Assembly: GCA_020049615.1 (NCBI GenBank)
Contig: JAIFKN010000197.1
Coordinates: forward strand, 1 to 21,817
DNA from: a bacterium
Lineage (GTDB): Bacteria; Planctomycetota; UBA11346
Direction of reading: 5' to 3'
Length of the DNA: 21,817 nt
In this document: positions 9,601 to 17,549 of the stretch, piece after piece
Layout: each line of letters starts with the position of its first letter
Position numbering within the stretch: position 1 is the first letter of the stretch
Translations under genes and position numbers: made by a program
Notes under the pieces: generated by a model
The model's input: only the letters and a program-made list of their open reading frames with translations
What the model was told of the DNA's origin: nothing
The model's database searches: none

Positions 9601-9695
9601 TTCCCTGGCATCGTCGAATCACGCGTGATTTCACCCCGGATGTCGCCTTGGAGGCACTGGCGGCATGGCGGACAACAGCCGAGGAGCAGCCGTGA
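6633..9695 (+). CDS. Transmembrane Ser/Thr protein kinase with jelly-roll and TPR-like exterior
   Basis: Predicted membrane sensor kinase of 1020 residues. The cytoplasmic Hanks-type kinase covers about 45-310: glycine loop GRGSSGEV (52-59), Lys 74 in VAMK, helix-C Glu 90, catalytic HRDVKPDN (Asp 173, Lys 175, Asn 178), DWG in place of DFG (Asp 191), and activation segment GTPAYMSPEQ (211-220). All catalytic residues are present. One hydrophobic segment at about 336-356, after a basic stretch, would place the remainder outside. About 370-548 looks like a concanavalin/jelly-roll domain (EDFSD start, GMWIDGARV, then FDNVRVYQK), of the kind that binds sugars in related proteins. From 550 on the protein is helical and Ala/Leu-rich with TPR-like repeats. 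It most likely overlaps the phosphatase gene by 4 bases (GTGA). Kinase identity is certain; ligand and substrates are unknown. Confidence 0.92.
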   Translation: MMRRMADPRYATSPDLVATVPEDSSVPAIGAPAGWPAGTQVADRFVVNGALGRGSSGEVLAVQDLSLDREVAMKVLRGAGGPAIARFMREARITAKLDHPSVPPVHTLEFLPDGGLIFTMRKLDGQSLGEAMRRRSAGGSEPAIATVNAMVSLGLRICDALSRAHFLGVIHRDVKPDNIMLGAHGEVALVDWGECRLLDEADAAPAGSTVGTPAYMSPEQARGESVGASSDVYALGATLYHLITRSHPTWDEDPERFWQKKRAGVVDPLPPAAAAQVPRPLLAILRRALVADPAGRYVSVSDLARDLERFQAGLAVEAYRESSAERTLRWLHRHRRAILVAAAMAAVCVVAGGLLWREHLRQLADWGPPILVEDFSDESWRQRWFEEQPGLWQTREGRLVADGPARNLLVLDRVLGGAVAVEYDGEMMPGANPGDLSIIWSEDQDLVPGKRMKEGSRGFMVQAGAFDNYFCAVYRWPDGARLDQRPYRVASGVRHHFRVELDGRRIGMWIDGARVLDAADDLPITSGRLCFYAWYPGKAFDNVRVYQKRLPQVTSVLAIGEAFQLQRQPKQAALAFREVAESHPGTDLAVEARYRQGQSLREAGDLPAALQAWGLLPPGEQADRVAGHLLDQQADEGRIIEACSALSDLYLRSPAVRRQLRAQWQTWALRAYVKALQTKDPDACLALAQIKLRLFPEHAGSDLECANLLNSLGRYEEVATRFPNEVTPCSHALRCLGRAEESLNRFADAPNTVYEVRMALGRFADELTDPRADEWRRTKALCQMGRAQEAMLLAPNAGMPLLWLGRPDQLLEHGDPSLRAAALAALGRWDEALAVPYNATTWNLPYLSNRADPRVGGDNPFAAQRAWRLIRLTALRETAMRDALLARSEVLWPAWQDWISHILIAPIVRVDRHLLRQRLELAWSMQERVAGGRPQVLAGFVLGHVQAEAFTAAPCAGESDLWHAVGLALQAELAGDAATIKRAWQGYLDLPWHRRITRDFTPDVALEALAAWRTTAEEQP
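9681..9686 (+). promoter_or_regulatory. Ribosome-binding site supporting a GTG start for the phosphatase
   Basis: GAGGAG lies 5 bases before the GTG at 9692, whose last two bases are the first two of the kinase TGA stop. The competing ATG at 9665 has GGAGG at 9650-9654 with a 10-base gap, so it cannot be excluded. Confidence 0.55.
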
Positions 9696-11254
9696 ACAGC
9701 AACGACACCGCCCTGATGCGCCATGTCGCCGGCCCCGGCTCCGGCCGCGAGGTCGAGATATCGCGTAACGGTCCGCTGACGATCGGCCGCGATCCCGCGA
9801 GCGGACTCCGGATCGAAGGCGCGACGGTCAGTCGGCAGCATGCGAAAGTCGTGCTCGACGCCGACGGACTGCATGTCGAACTGCTCAGCCAGGGCAATCC
9901 GCTGTGGGTGAACGGCTCGAGGGTCGAACACGCCAGCCTGCGTCTGTGGGATCTGGTGGTCATAGGCCAGCATGTCCTGCGCGTCGAACGCATCGGTTCC
10001 GGAGCCCAGGCGTCGACAGGCGCCAGGCTCGATGGCGACGCCTCGTTGCTCTCCTCCCTGATCGAGGTGCAGCGGCTGCTCTCCACCGACGAGGATCTGG
10101 TCATCGAGCATGCCCTCAGCATCCTGCTCAACGCCCTGCCTGCGACGCGGCTGGCGCTGTTCGATCTCGGTGCAGACGGAGTCCTGTCGCAGGGTCCGAC
10201 GGCCGTGCGGGACGGGGGCGATCCGCTCATGAGCGTCGCCTTCGCCAAGCGCGTGCTCGAATGTGGCGGCGGCGTGATGCTCGACGAGACCGCAGGCGAC
10301 ACCCCGGACTGGACCGCGACCATGCGCGAGCAGTCGGTGCGCAGCATCCTCGGCGTGCCGGTCCGCCATGACAAGCAGGTGCGAGGCGTGCTTCTGTGCG
10401 ACAACCGCGCCCAGCCCGGCCAGCTCGATGCCACGCACCTGCGCGTGCTCGACGCCATCGCCCGGTCGTTGGAGCACGTGGTCCAGCGCGACGAGCTCCG
10501 CCGGCTCATCGCCGAACGCGTGCGCAGCGAGGCCGAGGTGGCGGCTGCCCGGCAGATCCAGGAATTCCTCGCCGCCGGAACGGTCAGCGGGGACATCTGC
10601 GGAAGCTGGAGCGTCATCTACCGTCCGGCTCTCGACCTCGCCGGCGACGTGCATGCGGTACATGGCGATGCCGGATCAGCGACCTGGCTGGTCGCCGATG
10701 TCAGCGGCAAGGGGCTGCCGGCCGCGCTGGTAGCCGCCATGCTGAAATCGTCGAGCAGCCGACGGCTGCGCGAGGGTGCCGGTCCACGGGAGCTCCTGCT
10801 TGGCCTGCATCAGGATCTGGCCACGACCATGCCGCCGACCATGTTCTTCACCGCCTGCGCCGTGCGTCTGGCCGCTGACGGGACATTCAGCGCCTGCGGC
10901 GTCGGGCATCCGTCGGTGCTGGTGGTCCGACGCAGCGGGGCCGTCGAGCGCTTCCCCGCCGTCCCAGGCATGCTCGGGCTGCGCATCCTCGACCTCCAGG
11001 CGGACAGGCTGGCGGAGGCGACCGGATTGCTGCAGCGCGGCGACCGCCTGGCCCTGATCACCGACGGAGCGACCGAGGCGATGGATCCGGATGACGGCAT
11101 GCTCGGCGAGGAAGGCGTCTGCCGCACCCTGTCGGCGGTGGCCGGGCGACCCCCGGCCGAGATGGCGACCGCGCTCGAGGGGGCCATCACCGCCTTCCGG
11201 CGCGGCCTTCCGGTCAGCGACGATCTGACCGTGGTGATCGGCGGGATCGGCTGA
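9692..11254 (+). CDS. FHA-GAF-SpoIIE type Ser/Thr phosphatase (PP2C family)
   Basis: Soluble regulatory phosphatase of 520 residues from the GTG start (529 if the ATG at 9665 is used). The FHA domain, about 11-98, has IGRDP (Gly 32, Arg 33), VSRQH (Ser 47, His 50) and VNGS (Asn 74, Gly 75), the residues that read phosphothreonine. A GAF-like domain follows at about 117-266 (LGVPVRHDKQVRGVLLC), then a helical signalling linker (EVAAARQIQEF). The SpoIIE/RsbU-like PP2C domain, about 285-520, has AGD (Asp 319), ADVSGKGLPAAL (Asp 336), GVGHPSVLV, LITDGATEA (Asp 458) and SDDLTVVI (Asp 510-511). The second Asp usual after GGD-x-Y is replaced in AGDVHAV. Such enzymes dephosphorylate STAS anti-anti-sigma factors. 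Stop/start overlap with the kinase suggests equimolar synthesis and opposing roles. Confidence 0.92.
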   Translation: MNSNDTALMRHVAGPGSGREVEISRNGPLTIGRDPASGLRIEGATVSRQHAKVVLDADGLHVELLSQGNPLWVNGSRVEHASLRLWDLVVIGQHVLRVERIGSGAQASTGARLDGDASLLSSLIEVQRLLSTDEDLVIEHALSILLNALPATRLALFDLGADGVLSQGPTAVRDGGDPLMSVAFAKRVLECGGGVMLDETAGDTPDWTATMREQSVRSILGVPVRHDKQVRGVLLCDNRAQPGQLDATHLRVLDAIARSLEHVVQRDELRRLIAERVRSEAEVAAARQIQEFLAAGTVSGDICGSWSVIYRPALDLAGDVHAVHGDAGSATWLVADVSGKGLPAALVAAMLKSSSSRRLREGAGPRELLLGLHQDLATTMPPTMFFTACAVRLAADGTFSACGVGHPSVLVVRRSGAVERFPAVPGMLGLRILDLQADRLAEATGLLQRGDRLALITDGATEAMDPDDGMLGEEGVCRTLSAVAGRPPAEMATALEGAITAFRRGLPVSDDLTVVIGGIG

Positions 11255-11298
11255 TCCGAGTCATCTGCGACGGGCCGTCCGGACTGTGATGACGAAGG

Positions 11299-13185
11299 TC
11301 ACTCGACCGTGACGCTCTTCGCCAGGTTCCGCGGCTGGTCCACGTCGCAGTCGCGGCGGCGGGCGACGCGGTAGGCGTAGCGCTGCAGCGGCAGGATCGA
11401 GAGGATCGGCTGCAGCAGTTCGTCGCCGGCGCGGGCCACCGGCAGGAGATGGTCGGCGAGGTCGCGCAGGTCGCGGTCGGCGGCGTCGCCCACGGCGATG
11501 ATGCGGCCGGCGCGGGCCTTCACCTCCTGCACGTTCGACAGCATCTTCTCGTACATCGCGTCGCGTGGGCACAGGCAGATCACCGGCAGGTGCTTGGTGA
11601 CCAGGGCGATGGGGCCGTGCTTGAACTCGCCGGCCGGGTAGCCCACGGCGTGGACGTAGCTGATCTCCTTGAGCTTCAGCGCCCCTTCCAGCGCGGTGGC
11701 GTGCTCGCCGCCGCGGCCGAGGAAGACCGAGGCCTGGGCCGCGCTGTACAGGTCGGCACATTCCTCGACCGCGGTTTCGCACAGTTTCAGCGTGCGCTCG
11801 GCCAGTTCGGGCAGGGCGCGGGCGGCGGCGACGCAGGCGTCCTCGGCGTCCCGGGGCAGCAGGCCCTTGGCCTTGGCCACCTGGGCGGCGAAGAGGTACA
11901 GCGCCATGACCTGGGCGGTGTAGGCCTTGGTCGAGGCGACGCCGATCTCGGGGCCGGCGAGCAGCGGCATCACGCCGTTGGCTTCGCGGGCGATGGTCGA
12001 GGTGACGACGTTGACCAGGCCGACCACGGGCAGGAACTTGCTCTTGGCCAGGCGCAGGCCGGCCAGGGTGTCGGCGGTCTCGCCCGACTGCGAGATCGCG
12101 ACGACCAGCGTGTCGCCGCTGGCCACCGGGTTGCGGTAGCGGTATTCGCTGGAGATGTCGACCTCGACATGGACCCGGGCGAGGTTCTCGAGGAAGCGTT
12201 TGCCGAGCAGGGCGGCGTGCCAGCTGGTGCCGCAGGCGAGGAACACCACGTGCTTGAGCGAGGCGAGGTCGAGTCCCAGATCGGGGCTGACCAGTTCGCC
12301 GCCGCGCAGGCGCGAGTCGATCAGGCGGGTGAGCACGGCGGGCTGCTCAGCGATCTCCTTGGCCATGAACGAGTCGTAGCTGCCCTTGCTGACAGCCTCG
12401 GCGGTGACCTCGATCGGGCGGAAACGGGGCTCGACACGCTCGCCCGTGAAGGTGCTCAGGCGCACCCCGTGGGGACCGAGGTCCGCGATCTGCCCGTCCT
12501 CCAGGGTCAGGAACTCGCGGGCGTGCGGCAGCAGGGCCGGGATGTCGCTGGCGACCAGCAGCTCGCGCTCGATCCAGGGTGTGCCGCCCTCGGTGGTGCG
12601 GCGGTCGTCGCCGCGTGCGGCTGTGGGCTCGCGGCCGCGGCCGATGAGCAGCGGGCTGCCCAGGCGCGCCACCAGGATGCGGTCGGCGCGGTCGGCGAAG
12701 AGCACAGCGATGGCGAACGAGCCCTCCAGCCGGGCGAGCACGCTGCGCAGCGCCGGCAGCGGATCCTTGCCGTCGTAGGCCCTGGCCAGCAGGTGGGGGA
12801 TGACCTCGGTGTCGGTCTGCGAGGCGAAGACCACGCCTTCGCCCTCGAGTTCGCGGCGCAGGGCGACGTGGTTCTCGATGATGCCGTTGTGGACCACGGC
12901 GATGCGGCCGTCGGCCGAGAGGTGCGGATGGCTGTTGATCTCGACCGGCGGGCCGTGGGTGGCCCAGCGGGTGTGGGCGATGCCGCAGTGGCCTGGGGGC
13001 GGCGACGCGGTGATGCAGGCGTCGAGTTCCTTGAGCTTGCCCGCCGCGCGCCGCAGGTGCAGTCGCCCCCCGTCGCTGGTCACCAGGCCGGCCGAATCGT
13101 AGCCACGGTACTTGAGCCGCTCCAGTGCGACGATCAGCACGCGGGCTGCGTCCTTGGGTCCGATGTATCCGGCGATTCCGCACAT
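11299..13185 (-). CDS. glmS: Glutamine-fructose-6-phosphate aminotransferase (isomerizing)
   Basis: Makes glucosamine 6-phosphate from fructose 6-phosphate and glutamine, the entry to UDP-GlcNAc, peptidoglycan and LPS. At 628 residues it is slightly longer than the usual 600-610. The N-terminal glutaminase domain starts MCGIAGYIG with nucleophile Cys 2, then HTRWATHG (71-78), VVHNGIIEN (97-105) and TDTEV (124-128). Two SIS domains follow, with FLACGTSWHAAL, SQSGETADTLAGLRL, EIGVASTKAYTAQ and LGRGGEHATALEGALKLKEISY split across them, and the near-invariant end DVDQPRNLAKSVTVE. About 20 polar residues near 186-207 (arginine- and glycine-rich) interrupt the glutaminase domain relative to the E. 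coli enzyme. It is the last gene of the minus-strand cluster, 21 bases after acpS, leaving no room for a glmS ribozyme. Confidence 0.97.
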   Translation of the reverse strand: MCGIAGYIGPKDAARVLIVALERLKYRGYDSAGLVTSDGGRLHLRRAAGKLKELDACITASPPPGHCGIAHTRWATHGPPVEINSHPHLSADGRIAVVHNGIIENHVALRRELEGEGVVFASQTDTEVIPHLLARAYDGKDPLPALRSVLARLEGSFAIAVLFADRADRILVARLGSPLLIGRGREPTAARGDDRRTTEGGTPWIERELLVASDIPALLPHAREFLTLEDGQIADLGPHGVRLSTFTGERVEPRFRPIEVTAEAVSKGSYDSFMAKEIAEQPAVLTRLIDSRLRGGELVSPDLGLDLASLKHVVFLACGTSWHAALLGKRFLENLARVHVEVDISSEYRYRNPVASGDTLVVAISQSGETADTLAGLRLAKSKFLPVVGLVNVVTSTIAREANGVMPLLAGPEIGVASTKAYTAQVMALYLFAAQVAKAKGLLPRDAEDACVAAARALPELAERTLKLCETAVEECADLYSAAQASVFLGRGGEHATALEGALKLKEISYVHAVGYPAGEFKHGPIALVTKHLPVICLCPRDAMYEKMLSNVQEVKARAGRIIAVGDAADRDLRDLADHLLPVARAGDELLQPILSILPLQRYAYRVARRRDCDVDQPRNLAKSVTVE

Positions 13186-13206
13186 GGGCTTGGGTCCGAG
13201 GTCGGT

Positions 13207-13575
13207 CTAGGGGGCTTCGAGGATGACGGTGGCGACGGCGACGCCGTCGGCATGCGACAGGCTGACGTGGAAGCGGGTCGCGCCAAGCGTCTGCGCACGC
13301 GCCAGGGCCGGTCCGGCGAGGTGCAGGCTGGGGGCGCCCGAGGGCAGGACGAGGATGGCGATATGCGACGGCACGATGCCGTCGGCGAAGCCGGTGCCGA
13401 GGGCCTTGGCCGCCGCCTCCTTGGCTGCCCAGCGCGCCGCGACGCGTTCGGCGCTGGTCGCGGCAGACCGTTCACGCGGGTCGAACCAGCGGGAGAGGAA
13501 GCGGTCCTGGTGCCGGGCGAGGAGCCGCGCCATGCGTTCCACGCCGACGACGTCGATGCCGAGTCCGACGATCAC
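13207..13575 (-). CDS. acpS: Holo-[acyl-carrier-protein] synthase
   Basis: Transfers 4'-phosphopantetheine from CoA to the serine of apo-ACP, activating it for fatty acid synthesis. The 122-residue length is standard. GLGIDVVGVERM (4-15) carries magnesium ligand Asp 8, RWAAKEAAAKALGTG (48-62) carries the second ligand Glu 53 and the CoA-binding lysines, and FHVSLSHADG (102-111) closes the family signature. I chose the GTG at 13575 because the GIDVV strand must start at the N terminus; the open frame continues upstream only inside the neighbouring gene. Start and upstream stop share GTGA, so translation is likely coupled to the giant PQQ/PDZ gene. The glmS start lies 21 bases downstream. Confidence 0.95.
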   Translation of the reverse strand: MIVGLGIDVVGVERMARLLARHQDRFLSRWFDPRERSAATSAERVAARWAAKEAAAKALGTGFADGIVPSHIAILVLPSGAPSLHLAGPALARAQTLGATRFHVSLSHADGVAVATVILEAP

Positions 13576-16500
13576 GGCGGATCCAGGATGTTCCGCCAGC
13601 CGCCCGCCAGCCACCACGGCTGTCCGGCGTGCTCGTCGAGCAGCACGGCGACCGGAGATCCCGGCGCGCGGGATGGCAGCGGGGCCCAGGCCGACCAGAC
13701 GATCGGCCCGCCCGGATCCGGCGTGGTCCACTGCTCGGCCAGGGTCCAGGACCCAGGGATGGCGAGGCGCAGACCACCGGGCGCGATCATCGCCCGCACC
13801 GCATCCAGACTGATGGAGCCACCGGCATCGCCCAGGCGCAGGACGTGCTCGGCGCCGGCGGTGCGCACGGCGATGATCAGATGGATGCCGTGGCGGGCGA
13901 CGGCGAGGGCGGCGCCCGATGGCTGACTCCACCGCAGGTCGCCCGCGGCAGCGGCCTGGCGCAGCGGTCTGCCCTGGTCGAGTGCGCTGCAGCGCAGCGG
14001 TGGCGGTGGAATCGCCAGTCCTGCGCCCACGACGCGCAGCGTCCTCGCCTCGACCACCAGGGTCGCACCGGCCAGGGGGGTCGCATCGCCACCGGGATCG
14101 CTCGCCCAGCCTGCGATGGCGACGGGCGTGCCGCGGGAGTCGAGGCTCAACCCCCAGGTGCGCGTGCCCTCGCGCAGGACGGCGAGCAGGCCATCGCGCG
14201 ACGGACGCAGGGCCTCGACCTCAAGCCCGGGCGGCAGCTCGAGCGACCAGCTTGGGACCAACCCGTCGAGGGCGATGGCGCTCAAGGCGCGCCGTTCAGC
14301 TCCAGCCAGGGTGAGGTAGGCGAGGCTGGCGCCGACTGCGGACATCTCCACCGGCGCATCGGCGAGGACGCGCCGGACCGTGCCGTTGCGCACATCCAGC
14401 ACCACCGGTCGGCCGCGTCCGTCGAGCGCCAGCAGGCCCTCGTCGCGGAGGGCGAGGACGCGGGCCGGCTCGGCGCTGCGGCCGAGCAGCCGCCCCCTGG
14501 TGACGTCCCAGAGCGATACCCGGCCATCAGGGCCGCGCGCCGCCACCGTGGAGGCGGCGATCACCGGTGGCTCCTCGCCGGCGGCAGGCAGGCGGGCCAG
14601 TTCTCGCCCATCGGAGGAATCGAGCAGGACCGCCTCTCCGTTGCCTGGCAGCCACAGGCAACGGCCGATGGGCTTCGCCTGGGCCAGCAGTTCGGCGCGG
14701 TTGGCCAGACGCCAGCGCACGGCGCCATCCCTGCCGATGCCGACCAGGTCGGACCCGTCGGCGGCGACCGTGATGCCGCCGGTCAGCACCGGGAGGGTGC
14801 GGGCGAGGCGTTCCTCGTCGTGCGACAGGGCATGCTCCCACAGGTCCTTGCCAGTCGCTGCATCGATGGCGAAGAAGCGCAGGTCGCCGCGACGCGGATC
14901 GAGATTCATGGTGGTGCGGGCGATGATGATGTCCCCGTCACCGGCCAGCGGCTCGAGGGGTTCCCCGCCGAAGCGCCCCCGCACCTCGCGCACGGAGTTG
15001 TCAGCGCCCCGGACGCGGAAGGTGAACGCCGTGCCGCCACCGAGGGCGAGCACGCGCGGTCGCAGATCGGCCTCGAAGTCGTGCAGAGCCTCGCCGTTGA
15101 GCGCCAGCAGGACATCGCCGTCGCGCAATCCGGCAGCATCGCCGGCGCTGCCTGGCATGACGCGGATGGCCACGCCGTCCGCGGCCGGTTCGCTCCATGG
15201 CTGCACGCCCAGCAGCGAGCGCTGCGGCTTGCGGTGCCAGATCTCGGTCCCGTCTGCCAGACTCCAGGCCCGCAGCAGGCCGTCGGCGAAGGCGCAGACC
15301 TTATCGCCGCTGACGACCGTCCGACCCCGCAGGTGGACCGCCTGGGACCAGATCCCGGCCATGGGAGCCGGCGTGGTGGGTGGCATCGCCAAAGGCACCC
15401 AGGGCTGGCCACCGGTGCGGGCATATCCCGCCTCGGCGAGCAGGCGGAGGCTGACCGAGATCCCGTCCGGCAGCGGCAGCAGCCGGTCGGAAGACGACAG
15501 GATGGCTTGGAAATGCACTCTGGCCGCGCTCTGGTCGCCGGAATTCTCCGCCATCAGGCCTCGCCACAGGCGCAGCTCCTCGACGATGCCCGGCAGGTGC
15601 GGTACCAGCGCTTCGAGTTGTTCGAGCGCTGCCGCTGACTCGGCCGGATCGCCGACCCGGGCCAGGCGGATGCGCAGCAGGCGAGCCACGCGTTCGGCGA
15701 TCGCCGGACCGGCGCCGAGGCCGAGTGCGGTCCGCCAGGCGGCGAGCGCGCCGATGGTGTCGCCGCGTCCGGCGAGCACGGCGCCCAGGGCGGTGTGCGG
15801 TCGCGGATCGCTCCCGGCCGCGGCCGCGGCGTCGCGCAGGCGGGCGAGGAAGGCGCCTGCATCGCCGAAGCCGCGGATGGTCTCCCGTTCAGCCAGCACC
15901 AGCACCCCATCGCCGGCTGCCACCGCTGCCGGCTCTCCGAGGGCGCGGCCGGAGCGCATGGTGCCGTCGTGGCGGGACAGCAGGGCGAGTTGGTCGTTGC
16001 CGGCGACCAGGGCCGCTCCTGCCGTCAGCATCCCTTGCGGTTCGGCCAGCAGCCGGAGGGGGGCGCTCCAGCGCAGACGCAGCCGGACGGTATCGACCAG
16101 GACCACCTGGCGACCAGCAAGGAGGGCGTCTCCAGCATGCACGGCCAGGACGTCGCCGTCGGCTCCGTCGCCGCGATACGCACGGGGGGTCGCATCCTCA
16201 GGACCGAGCACCAGGACGAGACCGGCATGGTCGGCCGGTGTGGCGACCGCGGTCGCGCCGTCGCTGGCGGCGAGTCCGCGCCGGCCGCGGCGAACACCGT
16301 CCATTTCGATGTCCGGGCGGACGGGGTAGGTCCACAGGCGACGTACGCCGCCATCGCTGCCGATGAGGGCGAAGAGGCCGGCGTTCGAACACACGACCAT
16401 GCCGCGGGCGTGACGGGCGAGCGACGGAGCCGCGACGTTGTCCCCGCCCCATCCGGGTGTCGCCAGCTGGCCGACCGGGCAGTCCCACTTCAGCCGTCCA

Positions 16501-17540
16501 TCCCTGGCATCGATGGCCAGGACATGCAGTTCCAGGCGGTCCTCGCCGATTACCCGGTAGGGCACGGCGACCAGGCCGTCGATGGCCAGCGGAGCGCCGA
16601 TCGCATCGATCCCTTCCGCACCGCCGGCATGCCGCCAGCGTTCGCTGCCGGCGGCATCGGCGCAGGCCAGAACCAGACGGCCATCGGCTAGTCCGACCGC
16701 GACCACACCGCCGGGGATCGGCTCGGGCTTGGCGATGTGCGCGGGCAGCGGCCGGTTGCCCAGGGGTATGCCGGTGCCGAGGCTGGTGCCGACGAGATGG
16801 TCGATCACCTGCATCGTCTGGCCATCGGCCAGGGCCACGGCCCCGTCACCGAAGGCGGTCGCCCCCGGCCGCCCCAGGTTCGTGACGATCCGGCCGCGAC
16901 GCCGACCGGGCATGGCTGGGGTCGGCGCGGCCGGTGCGGAAGCCGCAGGTCCGACCGTGATCGACCACATGGTGTCGAGGCCATCCAGGGTCGTCGGCAA
17001 CGATTGCGCTGGAGTCGCGAGCAGGGTGGCGGCCGCGGCGAAGCGCTCCTTGCGGCCGGGTGCCTCGCGGTCGCCGGCGCTTCCGGCCACGTCATGGTAG
17101 AGACGTAGCAGGCCGTGGTCCCAGGCCAGGTCGGCGGCGCGTCGCCATGCCCGTGCTGCTGCAGCGGTGCCTGGCACGCTGCGGGCGAAGCTGGCCCAAG
17201 CCGAGGCATCGCTGCCGCGCGCGGACAATTCGCTGGCCCGGCGTTCGGCAGCGGGGGCCAACCCGGCGGAGAAGCGCTCGGCCAAGCCAGCGGCGGCGAG
17301 GCGTGCGGTCAACGCGTGGGTGATGGGAGCCGCTTCGTTCGGAGCGGTGGTGATCAGTTCCTCGCCGTGCTCCAGCATCAGGGCCTGGGCGCGGGCCAGC
17401 AGGTCGGCGGGATCGGCCGAGGCGCGGGAGATCTCATCGAGCAGCTCGCCGGCCTCCTTGCGCACGTTCCACGGAGTCGCCGTGAGGGGTTCGCCGGCCA
17501 CGAGGGCCAGGCAGGCGAGGGAGGGGACCAGCCAGCGCAC
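13572..17540 (-). CDS. Giant secreted PQQ-like beta-propeller protein with PDZ domain
   Basis: Protein of 1322 residues that I do not recognise as a named family. A GTG start gives MRWLVPSLACLALVAGEP, a short signal-like hydrophobic N terminus, so export is likely. About 25-185 is helical and Ala/Arg-rich. About 205-570 contains PQQ/WD-like propeller repeats (for example LAIDARDGRLKWDCP). About 575-690 is helical and TPR-like (ALGAVLAGRGDTIGALAAW). Propeller repeats resume (LRAWSLADGTEIWHRK), are interrupted at about 785-845 by a PDZ-like segment (IRVMPGSAGDAAGLRDGDVL), then continue to the end (FFAIDAATGKDLWEHAL). No catalytic motif is visible; a scaffold or outer-envelope assembly role is a guess. 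The gene lies 9 bases after tadA and overlaps acpS by 4 bases. Domain boundaries are read by eye. Confidence 0.85.
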   Translation of the reverse strand: MRWLVPSLACLALVAGEPLTATPWNVRKEAGELLDEISRASADPADLLARAQALMLEHGEELITTAPNEAAPITHALTARLAAAGLAERFSAGLAPAAERRASELSARGSDASAWASFARSVPGTAAAARAWRRAADLAWDHGLLRLYHDVAGSAGDREAPGRKERFAAAATLLATPAQSLPTTLDGLDTMWSITVGPAASAPAAPTPAMPGRRRGRIVTNLGRPGATAFGDGAVALADGQTMQVIDHLVGTSLGTGIPLGNRPLPAHIAKPEPIPGGVVAVGLADGRLVLACADAAGSERWRHAGGAEGIDAIGAPLAIDGLVAVPYRVIGEDRLELHVLAIDARDGRLKWDCPVGQLATPGWGGDNVAAPSLARHARGMVVCSNAGLFALIGSDGGVRRLWTYPVRPDIEMDGVRRGRRGLAASDGATAVATPADHAGLVLVLGPEDATPRAYRGDGADGDVLAVHAGDALLAGRQVVLVDTVRLRLRWSAPLRLLAEPQGMLTAGAALVAGNDQLALLSRHDGTMRSGRALGEPAAVAAGDGVLVLAERETIRGFGDAGAFLARLRDAAAAAGSDPRPHTALGAVLAGRGDTIGALAAWRTALGLGAGPAIAERVARLLRIRLARVGDPAESAAALEQLEALVPHLPGIVEELRLWRGLMAENSGDQSAARVHFQAILSSSDRLLPLPDGISVSLRLLAEAGYARTGGQPWVPLAMPPTTPAPMAGIWSQAVHLRGRTVVSGDKVCAFADGLLRAWSLADGTEIWHRKPQRSLLGVQPWSEPAADGVAIRVMPGSAGDAAGLRDGDVLLALNGEALHDFEADLRPRVLALGGGTAFTFRVRGADNSVREVRGRFGGEPLEPLAGDGDIIIARTTMNLDPRRGDLRFFAIDAATGKDLWEHALSHDEERLARTLPVLTGGITVAADGSDLVGIGRDGAVRWRLANRAELLAQAKPIGRCLWLPGNGEAVLLDSSDGRELARLPAAGEEPPVIAASTVAARGPDGRVSLWDVTRGRLLGRSAEPARVLALRDEGLLALDGRGRPVVLDVRNGTVRRVLADAPVEMSAVGASLAYLTLAGAERRALSAIALDGLVPSWSLELPPGLEVEALRPSRDGLLAVLREGTRTWGLSLDSRGTPVAIAGWASDPGGDATPLAGATLVVEARTLRVVGAGLAIPPPPLRCSALDQGRPLRQAAAAGDLRWSQPSGAALAVARHGIHLIIAVRTAGAEHVLRLGDAGGSISLDAVRAMIAPGGLRLAIPGSWTLAEQWTTPDPGGPIVWSAWAPLPSRAPGSPVAVLLDEHAGQPWWLAGGWRNILDPP

Positions 17541-17549
17541 GGGCAGAGG

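Noticed and set aside
7539..9611. 690-codon open frame antisense to the kinase
   Set aside because: Low-complexity shadow composition; the sense strand carries a complete kinase with all motifs.
11260..11293. Terminator between the phosphatase gene and glmS
   Set aside because: GTCATC/GATGAC arms are only 6 bases around a 22-base loop with no T-tract.
13186..13206. glmS ribozyme upstream of glmS
   Set aside because: Only 21 bases separate acpS and glmS, far too few for the ribozyme, and the cluster is not of the Gram-positive type where it is common.
11449..13926. 825-codon open frame antisense to glmS and acpS
   Set aside because: Crosses two well-identified genes and has shadow composition (Gly/Ala/Val/Asp-rich, no motifs).
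13629..15638. 669-codon open frame antisense to the PQQ/PDZ gene
   Set aside because: The sense frame has propeller and PDZ motifs and an overlap with acpS; the antisense has none.
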